Under the pieces are notes generated by a model that worked only from the letters and a program-made list of their open reading frames with translations, ran no database searches and was not told where the DNA came from. Of a DNA stretch of 64,000 bases, positions 8,710 through 18,615 are shown piece after piece. Source of the stretch: Arthrobacter jinronghuae (GTDB taxonomy: Bacteria > Actinomycetota > Actinomycetes > Actinomycetales > Micrococcaceae); contig NZ_CP104263.1 in NCBI RefSeq assembly GCF_025244825.1, positions 310,001 through 374,000 of the forward strand, given 5' to 3'. Position 1 is the stretch's first letter; every line of letters begins with the position of its first letter. The translations under genes and the position numbers were made by a program.

Positions 8710-10341
8710 CTATGCCGTGGCCAGCTCCTGCGATTCATGCAGGAAGCGGGCGTAGGCAGGCACGGTGAGGAAGGTGGGGAAATGCTCCCCGCAGGCGACT
8801 TCCTCAAAGAGTTCGCGGGCGTCGTCGAAGCGGTCACCCTCGAAGCGCTGCAGGCTCGTGAACTCCTCATCGAGCAGTTCCTCCACCCACTGGTGAGTCA
8901 CTACGTCGCCCTCATCGGTCAGCGCGGAGCAGTGGATCCACTGCCAGATCTGCGAGCGGGAGATTTCCGCGGTGGCGGCGTCCTCCATCAGGTTGTTGAT
9001 GGCGGCCGCACCGTTGCCCCGCAGCCAGGACTCGATGTAGCGGATACCCACCTCGATGTTGCTGCGGATGCCGGCCTCGGTGATGACGCCCGGCGTGGAA
9101 GCGATGTCCAGCAGTGCCTTGTCGTTGGGCACCACGTCTTCGCGGGTCTTCTCCAGCTGGTTGGGCCGGTCGCCGAGCACCCCGTCGAACACCTCCATGG
9201 CCACGGGGACCAGGTCCGGGTGCGCCACCCACGATCCGTCGAAACCGTCGCCGGCCTCGCGGGTCTTGTCGGCGCGCACCTTCTCCATGGCGACGTCGTT
9301 GGCTGCGGCGTCCTTGCGGTTCGGGATGAAGGCGGCCATGCCGCCGATGGCGTGGGCACCGCGGCGGTGGCAGGCACGGACCAGCTGCTCGGTGTAGGAA
9401 CGCATGAACGGTGCGGTCATGGTGACCATGTTGCGGTCCGGCAGCACGAACCGGGGTCCGCGGGTCCGGAAGTTCTTGATGACCGAGAAGATGTAGTCCC
9501 AGCGGCCGGCATTCAGGCCTGCAGCGTGGTCCCGCAGTTCGTAAAGGATTTCCTCCATCTCGAACGCGGCGGTGATGGTTTCGATCAGGACCGTGGCGCG
9601 GATGGTTCCCTGCGGGATGCCGAGCAGGTCCTGGGCCAGGACAAAGATGTCATTCCAGAGCCGCGCCTCGAGGTGGTTTTCAATCTTCGGCAGGTAGAAG
9701 TAGGGACCGCGGCCCTGGGAGATCAGGCGCTGGGCGTTGTGGAAGAAGTACAGTCCGAAGTCCACGAGGCCGCCGGCAATCGGGGTGTTGTCCACCAGCA
9801 TGTGCTTTTCGGGCAGGTGCCAGCCGCGGGGGCGCACCACGATGGTGGGCAGCTCGGTGAGGGAGGCACTCTTTACCCGGTATTCCTTGCCCTCCGGGGA
9901 GGTGAAGTCGATGCGGCGGTCCAGGGCGTCGCGCAGGTTCAACTGGCCGTTGATCACGTTGGACCACGACGGCGTGGAGGAGTCCTCCATGTCCGCCAGC
10001 CACACCTTCGCGCCGGAGTTCAGGGCGTTGATGGTCATCTTCCGGTCCACCGGTCCGGTGATCTCCACCCGCCGGTCCTCCAGCCCGGGAGCCGTGGGGG
10101 CCACCTGCCAGGAGTCGTCCTCGCGGATGCTCCGGGTTTCGGGCAGGAACGTCGGGTCCGCACCGTTGGAAATCTGCGTCCGGCGGGTCTGACGCTGCTG
10201 AAGGAGTTCCTGCCGCCGGGTGGCCGTGGCCCGGTGCAGCGCCTTGACGAAGTCCAACGCCTGCGGGGTGAGGATTTCCTCCTGCCGCCGCACTACGGGA
10301 GCGGTGAGGGAAATGCCGTTCAGGGTGATCGGGTCATTCAT
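8710..10341 (-). CDS. aceB: Malate synthase A
   Basis: Condenses glyoxylate with acetyl-CoA to malate, the second step of the glyoxylate shunt. The 543-residue length is that of the A isoform, not the 720-residue G isoform. Family motifs include ITGPVDRKMTINALNSGAK followed by the acidic ADMEDSSTPSW, IETITAAFEMEEILYELRDH, and DGSWVAHPDLVPVA. The ATG at 10341 is preferred over in-frame codons upstream because GGAGA lies six bases before it. It is downstream of isocitrate lyase on the same strand with about 90 bases between, so co-transcription is likely, and both are expected targets of the divergent RamB-type regulator. Confidence 0.95.
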   Translation of the reverse strand: MNDPITLNGISLTAPVVRRQEEILTPQALDFVKALHRATATRRQELLQQRQTRRTQISNGADPTFLPETRSIREDDSWQVAPTAPGLEDRRVEITGPVDRKMTINALNSGAKVWLADMEDSSTPSWSNVINGQLNLRDALDRRIDFTSPEGKEYRVKSASLTELPTIVVRPRGWHLPEKHMLVDNTPIAGGLVDFGLYFFHNAQRLISQGRGPYFYLPKIENHLEARLWNDIFVLAQDLLGIPQGTIRATVLIETITAAFEMEEILYELRDHAAGLNAGRWDYIFSVIKNFRTRGPRFVLPDRNMVTMTAPFMRSYTEQLVRACHRRGAHAIGGMAAFIPNRKDAAANDVAMEKVRADKTREAGDGFDGSWVAHPDLVPVAMEVFDGVLGDRPNQLEKTREDVVPNDKALLDIASTPGVITEAGIRSNIEVGIRYIESWLRGNGAAAINNLMEDAATAEISRSQIWQWIHCSALTDEGDVVTHQWVEELLDEEFTSLQRFEGDRFDDARELFEEVACGEHFPTFLTVPAYARFLHESQELATA

Positions 10342-10383
10342 GGCGTTCTCCTTGTGGTCTTTCAAGACTGTGGCGGTGATGCC

Positions 10384-10420
10384 GCGGGGGCGCCGCTGCG
10401 GATGCAGCCGGCGCCCCCGC
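10384..10420. promoter_or_regulatory. GC-rich stem-loop between aceA and aceB
   Basis: A 16-base arm (GCGGGGGCGCCGCTGC) pairs with a 17-base partner across a four-base loop, with a single bulge. It lies between the isocitrate lyase stop and the malate synthase start. There is no following T tract on either strand. Candidate transcript-stability or attenuation element setting the ratio of the two shunt enzymes; function inferred. Confidence 0.55.
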
Positions 10421-10431
10421 AGGACCGGGGT

Positions 10432-11730
<1,299 letters not shown>

Positions 11731-11843
11731 GCTTTTATCTCCTTGAAATCATTCATTCGTTCCGGTCCGCTTCAAACCGGAATTTCCTGCTGTGAACTAA
11801 GCCTGTGCCAACAACAACCCCTCTTCTAGGGGTTTTCTATGGA

Positions 11844-11859
11844 AAGAAACGCAATTCTT
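11844..11859. promoter_or_regulatory. Candidate operator in the aceA-ramB divergent promoter region
   Basis: AAGAA, six bases, TTCTT: a short inverted repeat 17 bases before the ramB start, in the only shared regulatory space with aceA. It does not match the published C. glutamicum RamB consensus closely, so assignment to RamB rests on position only. Confidence 0.3.
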
Positions 11860-11875
11860 CGCGTAATCTGAAAAT

Positions 11876-13375
11876 GTGACGCCTACTACATGGAATAGAC
11901 CCGCTCCTGACTCCCCGAAGGGCGGATTGGGGCCCGATGCCGAGCGCACGCTGGACGTCATCAGCCTCGGCCGCCGCGTGCGGCACCTGCGCAAAGCCAA
12001 GGGCATGACGCTCGATGACCTGGGGGCCGCCGTCGGAACCGTGGCGTCCCAGTTGTCCCTGATCGAGAACGGCAAGCGGGAGCCGAAGCTCGGCATGATG
12101 CAGTCGCTGGCCGCTGCGCTGGATGTCAGCATCGATTCCCTGCTGGGCTCGGAGCCGCCGAGCCGGCGTGCCGCGCTGGAAATCGAGCTCGAGCGGGCGC
12201 AGCGCGGCCCGCTCTACGCTTCCCTGGGCCTGCCGAAGGTACGGATCGGTTCGCGGTTGCCCATCGACGTCCTCGAATCCCTGGTGGGGCTGCAGGCCGA
12301 ACTGGAACGCCGGCTCAACGAGCAGGTAGCCACCCCCGAGGAAGCGCGCCGGGCCAACGGTGAACTGCGGGCCATGATGCGTGAGCGGAACAACTACTTC
12401 CCGGAATATGAGGCGGAAGCGCAGAAGGTACTGGATTCGGTGGGGCACACGTCCGGTCCGCTGTCCCAGCACGTGATCGCCGATATTGCGGCGCACCTGG
12501 GCTTCAGCCTGCACCACGTCAACGACCTGCCGCACTCCACGCGCTCGGTCACCGACCTGAAGAACCGGCGCATCTACCTGACCCAGTCACAGCGTTCGGA
12601 CCACGATCCGCGGTCGGTGCTGCTGCAGGCACTGGGGCACTACGTGCTTCAGCACCAGACTCCCAGCAGCTACGGCGAGTTCCTGGGCCAGCGGGTGGCC
12701 ACGAACTACTTCGCCGCCGCGCTGCTGCTGCCGGAGAAGGCCACGGTCGAGTTCCTGCAGCGGGCCAAGGCCGCCAAGGAAATTGCCGTGGAGGATATCC
12801 GTGACGCCTTCGCGGTGTCCTATGAAACCGCCGCACACCGGTTCACTAATCTCGCCACCGAGCATTTGGGCATTCCCACCCACTTCCAGAAGGTGCACGA
12901 GAGCGGCATTGTCTACAAGGCCTACGAGAACGACGGCGTGACGTTCCCTGCGGACCACACCGGCGCCATTGAGGGCCAGCCGATCTGCCGGTACTGGACC
13001 TCCCGGGAAGTCTTTTCCGTACCCGACCAGTTCAGCGCGTTTAACCAGTACACCGACACTCCGGCCGGCACCTACTGGTGCACGGCCCGCACGGAGCGGG
13101 GATCGGCAGGCAAGTTTTCGCTCAGCATCGGGGTGCCGTACCAGCACGTGAAGTGGTTCCGGGGCCGGGACACCACGGAACGTTCCAAATCCCGCTGTCC
13201 CGATCCGGACTGCTGCCGCACCCCTCCCGGGGAGCTGGCGTCGGAGTGGTCCGGCTTTGCCTGGCCCAGCGCACGGGCACATTCGCACCTGCTGGCTGCC
13301 CTGCCGCCCGGCGCCTTCCCCGGTGTGGACGAGACCGAGGTGTATTCGTTCCTGCAGGCGCACTCGGAACAGTGA
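11876..13375 (+). CDS. ramB: RamB-type XRE regulator with ImmA/IrrE-like domain
   Basis: Regulator of 499 residues. Residues about 30-85 are an XRE helix-turn-helix (RRVRHLRKAKGMTLDDLG through SQLSLIENGKREPK). The middle holds an IrrE N-terminal-like (metallopeptidase-fold) region, where the zinc-binding HExxH is not evident, and the C-terminus has a Cys-rich stretch (CPDPDCC). This architecture is that of the short-chain fatty acyl regulators RamB and PrpC-type activators. In C. glutamicum RamB represses the glyoxylate genes, and here it is divergent from aceA-aceB, which strongly supports the same circuit. GTG start; an ATG two bases earlier is immediately followed by a stop. Confidence 0.88.
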   Translation: MTPTTWNRPAPDSPKGGLGPDAERTLDVISLGRRVRHLRKAKGMTLDDLGAAVGTVASQLSLIENGKREPKLGMMQSLAAALDVSIDSLLGSEPPSRRAALEIELERAQRGPLYASLGLPKVRIGSRLPIDVLESLVGLQAELERRLNEQVATPEEARRANGELRAMMRERNNYFPEYEAEAQKVLDSVGHTSGPLSQHVIADIAAHLGFSLHHVNDLPHSTRSVTDLKNRRIYLTQSQRSDHDPRSVLLQALGHYVLQHQTPSSYGEFLGQRVATNYFAAALLLPEKATVEFLQRAKAAKEIAVEDIRDAFAVSYETAAHRFTNLATEHLGIPTHFQKVHESGIVYKAYENDGVTFPADHTGAIEGQPICRYWTSREVFSVPDQFSAFNQYTDTPAGTYWCTARTERGSAGKFSLSIGVPYQHVKWFRGRDTTERSKSRCPDPDCCRTPPGELASEWSGFAWPSARAHSHLLAALPPGAFPGVDETEVYSFLQAHSEQ

Positions 13376-13407
13376 CGCCACCACCGCACCGCCGTTAGGG
13401 TAGGGCC

Positions 13408-14292
13408 ATGCCCGAGATGCCCGAAGTGCAGGGACTGGTTGATTACCTGCGGTCAAAGCTGCTCCCGCCCGATGCCCCCGCAATGGCGATCGACGACGTC
13501 GAAGTGCTGTCTTTCCCCGTACTGAAAACAGCTGCGGTGCCGCTGGAGGAGCTCTACACGGGCCCGGTGTCCGACGTCGAACGCCGGGGGAAGTTCCTGG
13601 TGATCACCGCCGGGGGAGTGCATTTGGTGATGCATCTGGCCAAGGCGGGCTGGCTGCGCTGGTCCGATGCGCTGAAGCCGGGACGGCTCCGGCCCGGCAG
13701 GGGAGCGATGGCCCTGCGCGTGAGGTTCGCAGCGGAGGACGGCTCTGCGCAACCCGGCTTTGACCTCACCGAGGCGGGAACCCGGAAATCACTGGCGGTC
13801 TACGTTGTCCGGGACCTCGCGGACGTTCCGGGGATTGCCCGGCTGGGTCCCGAAGCGCTCGACGTCGACCCGGCGGCTTTCGCGGAGCTGGTCGCCTCCC
13901 ATCACGGCCAGATCAAGGGGCTGCTGCGGGACCAGGCGGTTATCGCAGGGATCGGGAATGCCTACAGCGACGAGATCCTTCATGCAGCACATCTGTCGCC
14001 GTTTGCTATCGGCGCCAAGCTCGGACCGGCCGAGGTGCAGCGGTTGTTCGAAGCCATGGGTGCCGTCCTGGAATCCGCAATCGAGAATGCGGCCGGGCGT
14101 CCCGCGGCGGAATTGAAGGACTCCAAGCGGCAGGCCATGAGGGTGCATGCGCGGACCGGTGAGCCCTGCCCGGTGTGCGGGGACACGGTCCGCGAGGTGG
14201 CTTTCGCGGATTCCTCCCTGCAGTACTGCCCCACCTGCCAGACCGGCGGCAAGCTGCTGGCGGACCGGAGGATGTCCCGCCTGCTGAAGTAG
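13408..14292 (+). CDS. Fpg/Nei-family DNA glycosylase/AP lyase
   Basis: Base-excision repair enzyme of 294 residues that removes oxidised bases and nicks the abasic site. It begins MPEMPEVQ, giving the nucleophilic Pro2 and Glu3 after Met removal. RRGKFL provides the conserved Lys, and the C-terminal zinc finger is CPVCGDTVREVAF followed by CPTC (C-x2-C...C-x2-C). The sequence between differs from canonical MutM, so lesion preference (8-oxoG or oxidised pyrimidine) is left open. A second, clearly Nei2-like member lies at 45.8-46.6 kb. It is followed by a strong terminator. Confidence 0.9.
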   Translation: MPEMPEVQGLVDYLRSKLLPPDAPAMAIDDVEVLSFPVLKTAAVPLEELYTGPVSDVERRGKFLVITAGGVHLVMHLAKAGWLRWSDALKPGRLRPGRGAMALRVRFAAEDGSAQPGFDLTEAGTRKSLAVYVVRDLADVPGIARLGPEALDVDPAAFAELVASHHGQIKGLLRDQAVIAGIGNAYSDEILHAAHLSPFAIGAKLGPAEVQRLFEAMGAVLESAIENAAGRPAAELKDSKRQAMRVHARTGEPCPVCGDTVREVAFADSSLQYCPTCQTGGKLLADRRMSRLLK

Positions 14293-14315
14293 TTTGGCGG
14301 CCGGCCTTCCGACCC

Positions 14316-14357
14316 AAAAGCAGCGGGCCCCGGATTTCTCCGGGGCCCGCTGCTTTT
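14316..14357. terminator. Bidirectional intrinsic terminator
   Basis: AAAAGCAGCGGGCCCCGG, six-base loop, then its exact complement ending in TTTT: an 18-base perfect stem between the convergent glycosylase and SLH-subtilase genes. The A run on one side and T run on the other let it end transcripts from both directions. Confidence 0.92.
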
Positions 14358-14409
14358 ATGGTGTGCTGCTTATCTTGCCGGTGTGTTTCCGTGCCAGGCC
14401 CATACGGGC

Positions 14410-17400
14410 TTAGCGGCAACCACCGTTGTTTTCCGTGTAGGTGTCCAGGCGGTGAACGAAAGCCGCCATGGCTTCACGGGAAACCTTTTCACCCGGATGG
14501 TAGCTGCTGTCCGGGTAACCCGTAGACACGCCGGACGCCTTCATCCAGGAGATCTCCCGGTGGAACTGGTCGTTAGTCGGAACGTCCGTGAAGGATGCCG
14601 TGCCGGGAGCCTGGTAGCCCTTGGCAGCGTCGATCCCGCACTTGTCCCCGGCGAACCGGTTCATGAAGGCAGCCATCGCGTCACGGTTGACCGGTGATAC
14701 CGGGCGGAAGCTACCGTCCGGGTAACCGGTGCTGATGCCGGATTCGGCCATCCACGAGATTTCCTTGTAGAACTGGGTGGTCGGAGTGACGTCCGTGAAC
14801 GGGGACACGTCCGGCGCGTCGTAGTTCGGCGAACCCGCGAGACGGTACAGGAACGCTGCCATTGCGTCGCGGTTGATGGAACCGGCAGGACGGTAGGTGC
14901 CGTCTGCATAGCCGGTGGTCAGTCCCTGGTCAGCCATCCAGTTGATGTCCGATTCGAACATGGTGCCCGGAACATCCGGGAACCGAAGCGGAGCAACTTC
15001 CACCTGCGTGACCTGGTCCTTGACGCCCTGGGCGTTGTGGTGGTGCAGGAACAGTGCCTTGGCGTCCGTGGTGCTGGCCTGACGGTTGACCGTGAGGGTT
15101 GCTCCGTCCTCCTCCGCGTAGACGAAGGCAGCAGGGCTGGCGCTCTGGAACCAAACGGCCGGCTGGGTGAGGTTGAACGGAATCCACGCGGTGGTGTCAA
15201 CCGGAACCTCCTGGCCGGACTCATCCACGTTGATGGCGTTGGAGGTGGAGATGCGGTACTGGATCGGCTGTGACTTCGTGAGATCCAGGCCAAGGGAACC
15301 GGCCGGAATCGGCAGCGTCATCACGTTGGTGTCGAAGACGTTGCTGTCGACGTCGCCCACGGTACCGTTCACCGGGTAGGAGCCCGGGAGCGGGGTACCA
15401 AAAACGAGCTCTCCGTCGGCATCGACGCCCGTCACCGGAACAATGCGGAAGACGCTCTGGTCGAGTCCCGTGATCCGGGTGGTGATGGCCACGAAGTTGG
15501 GTACACCGTCGGAGTTGGTATCCAACTCGACCAGGATCGTGCTGTTGCCGCTGATCGTGGCCCAGTTTTCCCAGGTGCTCAATCCGATGTTCAGGACAGC
15601 CGCGTTCAGGTTTGCGCTCCCTGCAGCAGTCAGTGCCGGAACGTTGGACGAAGCACCGACGTTGCGCAGGTCAAGGCCGTAGAGGGAATCAAGGTCAAGA
15701 TCGCTCCTACGCGGGCTTTCCTCGCCCAGCACCAGCGGCGTCATCATCGAAACATAAGCCTCGCTGCCTTCACCCTGGTCCAGTCCGCGACCGGTGAAGG
15801 TGACGGAAGTGGCCAGGTCCGTTGCGCCGGCAAACGAGATCTTGGAGCTTGCCTGCATGTCGGACGTCGGCTTGGGTGCGGAGTAGACCGGCACCCGCAG
15901 GGCCGGCGATCCTTCGCTCGTCAGCTGGATGCGGCCCGATTCTTCGGCGATGTACTGCCGCGCGATGGCGCCGGTACCCTGGGTCCGCTCGGCGGCCGGG
16001 TCGATCCGCTTCACCAGTGCGGTGGGATCCGCAATGCTGAGCGTGACCGGCACGGTGACAGTAGCGTTGGCAGGAACCTGCACGGGTGCAGTGCTGACGC
16101 TGATGCTGACGCCGGGCATGTCGGTTGCGGGCAGGTACTCGGGCGTGTACGTCTTCGGTGAATCGCCCTTGTTCTCAACCGTGATGGTGCGCGTGATCTC
16201 AACCGGATCCGCTCCGACTTCCAGGACGCCGAAGTTCATGGACGTCAGACGCGGGTTCTCTGCATCGTAGGCCAGGACCTTTGTGCTCAGGGCGTCCAGG
16301 GCGTCAACGCGTCCGGATCCAACGCGGTTCGGCGCATGAACTACGCCTTCCCCGGCGAATACGTCGTGGGTCGCCGTGTTCATGATGATCGACTTGACCT
16401 CGTACGGGTTGTAATCCGTCGCGCCCACAACGAGTGCGGCAATACCCGCTACGTTCGGGGCAGCCATCGAGGTGCCGGACTTGATGGAGGCGCCGGTGCC
16501 GGTGCCAACCTGGGCGGACTTGATCTGCGTTCCCGGGGCGGCGACGTCGGGCTTGATCACGCCGTTGGATCCGTGGACGCCGCGCGAGGAGCTGGCGTTC
16601 AGGGTGTCCAGCGCGCCGGACTGTCCGGTCACGCTGCCCACCAGCTCGGGAGCGAGCTGAATCTGCAGGGTCCCGGCCTCGGCGGCCGGCCGCAGCTGCT
16701 CGCTGGATTCGCGGGTGAACTGGAAGCCGGGGATCGCAGCGTTTCCGGCAATGCCGGCCGAGAAGCCATTCAGGGTGGAGTCAAGGACGACGCCGGCGTA
16801 GCCTGCGGTTGCGGCGTTGTTCCAGCGGACGGCCGAACCGCATTCGCGGGTGGCCGCGTCCTCATCCCAGGTCAACCAGACCCATTTGCCCGCATTGGCG
16901 CCCGCGGGTTCCAGTGCGGCGCAACCGTCGGAGTTGCCGCCCTGCGGCCCCATCACCACGGTTCCCGTAAGAGCAGCCTCGTCGGCGGAGGCGTAGTCGA
17001 AGCTGGAGGTGTACTGGCCCTTGGCGGTTCCTGCAGTCGGAGCCAGGATGCGTGCAGCGTCCAGGGTGGTCTGGGACCCGACACTGTTCGCCACGGTAAG
17101 TGCAGTCTCTGCACTGCCGGGGGAGCCGCCGATGTCGTAGATGTCGCCGGAGTTGCCCGACGACACGACCGAGAGGATGCCCTGGGCCGTGAGTGCGTTG
17201 ACAATGTCGTTTTCGGGATCGTCATAGGCGGGGAAAGCGGAACCCAGGGACATGTTCACAACCTGGGCGCGGTCGCTGAAGTCGCCGTCGTCGTTCGGGT
17301 CCAGGACGTAGTCCAGGGCCTGGCCGACAACCTCGGAGGAGCCCACGCAACCGAAGACGCGGACGCTGACGAGCTTTGCGTTCGGCGCGGTGCCCGGGCC

Positions 17401-18324
17401 GATGCCCATGGCGTTCACCTGATCGCCGGTGAGCGTGGAGTAGTCCCCGCTGAATGTGGTTCCGTCAGCGTTGGTGCCGTAACCCGCGGCGGTTCCCGCG
17501 ACGTGGGTGCCGTGGCTCCCGCAGTCCAGGGGGTTGGCATCCGGGACGGGGATGGGGCTGTACGTGGCGGGGTCCGAGGGATCTGCGTTGTAGGCGTCAC
17601 CGACGAGGTCCCAGCCGCCCGCGAACTTCTCCGGGTCGTAAAGGCCTGAGTCTGCTGCCGGAATAGTGGGCGAAGCCTGCGCCGTCTCGAACGCTTCTTG
17701 GGTGCCCGGGCCGCCGAAGTCTGAGTGCGTGTAGTCCAGGCCGGTGTCGAGGACGGCAATGGTGACGCCCTCACCGGTCTGGGAACGCTGCACCCAGGAA
17801 TCCACGGCACGGACATCGATATCCCCGCCCTTGTTGTCAAAGGTCTTGGGAACGATGCCGGTGATCTTAACGACGTCGCCGCGTGCTGCCAGCGCCCTGA
17901 TTGCCTCAGCGTCGCCGTTGATGGCAACACCCGGGATGCTGTTGGTGGTGGTGTAAAGAATGGACGAGGAAGCGGCCTGTGCAACTTCTTCGGCCTTAGT
18001 CTCGATGCCGCTGCGGATTTCCTGCACCTGGCCGGACTTGTTCAGCGGTTCAGCGAGTCCTTCGAGTACTTCGACGGGCTGGGTCTGTTCATAGGCGCCT
18101 TTGCCGCTGAACTGTACGAAAACCGAGACCGGGCCCTGCTTGGTTTTGAGATCCGGTGAGACCTTGAAATCAGGCGTAACCGTTTCGATTCCCCGAATGG
18201 TCGGTTCCTCGTTTGCGGTCCCCTCAGTGGCCGCAGCCGGTGCCCACATGCTGGAGGCGAGGGCAAGGCCGGCGACTGTTGCCAGCGCTGCCTTTCCTGC
18301 TCTCCGGTGGTTTGGATTGTTCAT
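14410..18324 (-). CDS. Secreted subtilisin-like (S8) protease with three SLH domains
   Basis: Large exoprotein of 1,304 residues. Signal peptide about 1-32 (ending WAPAAA), inhibitor-like propeptide region (65-160), then an S8 catalytic domain with Asp193 (VLDTGLDYTHSD), His271 (SHGTHVAGT) and Ser619 (SGTSMAAPN). The long gap before Ser619 holds a PA-type insertion. Beta-rich Fn3-like domains follow, and the C-terminus has three S-layer homology repeats at about 1115-1164, 1175-1225 and 1244-1294 (each FxDV...GYxDGxxRP...NRDAMAAF). SLH domains bind secondary wall polymers, classically pyruvylated ones, so the protease is probably wall-attached. A polysaccharide pyruvyl transferase gene lies just across the divergent promoter. 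Confidence 0.93.
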   Translation of the reverse strand: MNNPNHRRAGKAALATVAGLALASSMWAPAAATEGTANEEPTIRGIETVTPDFKVSPDLKTKQGPVSVFVQFSGKGAYEQTQPVEVLEGLAEPLNKSGQVQEIRSGIETKAEEVAQAASSSILYTTTNSIPGVAINGDAEAIRALAARGDVVKITGIVPKTFDNKGGDIDVRAVDSWVQRSQTGEGVTIAVLDTGLDYTHSDFGGPGTQEAFETAQASPTIPAADSGLYDPEKFAGGWDLVGDAYNADPSDPATYSPIPVPDANPLDCGSHGTHVAGTAAGYGTNADGTTFSGDYSTLTGDQVNAMGIGPGTAPNAKLVSVRVFGCVGSSEVVGQALDYVLDPNDDGDFSDRAQVVNMSLGSAFPAYDDPENDIVNALTAQGILSVVSSGNSGDIYDIGGSPGSAETALTVANSVGSQTTLDAARILAPTAGTAKGQYTSSFDYASADEAALTGTVVMGPQGGNSDGCAALEPAGANAGKWVWLTWDEDAATRECGSAVRWNNAATAGYAGVVLDSTLNGFSAGIAGNAAIPGFQFTRESSEQLRPAAEAGTLQIQLAPELVGSVTGQSGALDTLNASSSRGVHGSNGVIKPDVAAPGTQIKSAQVGTGTGASIKSGTSMAAPNVAGIAALVVGATDYNPYEVKSIIMNTATHDVFAGEGVVHAPNRVGSGRVDALDALSTKVLAYDAENPRLTSMNFGVLEVGADPVEITRTITVENKGDSPKTYTPEYLPATDMPGVSISVSTAPVQVPANATVTVPVTLSIADPTALVKRIDPAAERTQGTGAIARQYIAEESGRIQLTSEGSPALRVPVYSAPKPTSDMQASSKISFAGATDLATSVTFTGRGLDQGEGSEAYVSMMTPLVLGEESPRRSDLDLDSLYGLDLRNVGASSNVPALTAAGSANLNAAVLNIGLSTWENWATISGNSTILVELDTNSDGVPNFVAITTRITGLDQSVFRIVPVTGVDADGELVFGTPLPGSYPVNGTVGDVDSNVFDTNVMTLPIPAGSLGLDLTKSQPIQYRISTSNAINVDESGQEVPVDTTAWIPFNLTQPAVWFQSASPAAFVYAEEDGATLTVNRQASTTDAKALFLHHHNAQGVKDQVTQVEVAPLRFPDVPGTMFESDINWMADQGLTTGYADGTYRPAGSINRDAMAAFLYRLAGSPNYDAPDVSPFTDVTPTTQFYKEISWMAESGISTGYPDGSFRPVSPVNRDAMAAFMNRFAGDKCGIDAAKGYQAPGTASFTDVPTNDQFHREISWMKASGVSTGYPDSSYHPGEKVSREAMAAFVHRLDTYTENNGGCR

Positions 18325-18493
18325 ACTTCTCCCTCAAAAGAGGCCGCCGGGGCCAGGGACAAGTACGGCAGTGAGTTCCGCAGAGTGACCGAGACCGGCG
18401 AACCTGGCAAAATGGATAGGCAGATCCGGTGCCTCAGAATGCAGTGACCCCCCAAAGAAGCGACCCCGAACGCTGCAGCACTGTTAGTAGAGT

Positions 18494-18513
18494 CATCCCT
18501 CCAAGGAGGGATG
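18494..18513. promoter_or_regulatory. Palindrome upstream of SLH protease
   Basis: CATCCCTCC-AA-GGAGGGATG: a perfect 9-base inverted repeat in the divergent region between the SLH protease and the glycosyltransferase. Likely operator; regulator unknown. Confidence 0.55.
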
Positions 18514-18522
18514 TCAACGGTG

Positions 18523-18545
18523 TTACCCGTGTTACGCACGGGTAA
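18523..18545. promoter_or_regulatory. Second palindrome in the same divergent region
   Basis: TTACCCGTG, five bases, CACGGGTAA: a perfect 9-base inverted repeat nine bases from the first palindrome. It could be a second operator or a short RNA hairpin; no T tract follows. Confidence 0.55.
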
Positions 18546-18615
18546 TTTGTGACGGGTCGGGTGCATAACCCTTCTTGGTAAGGTGGCCTGAAAGTTCGTC
18601 AAAGCTGGGAGCCAC

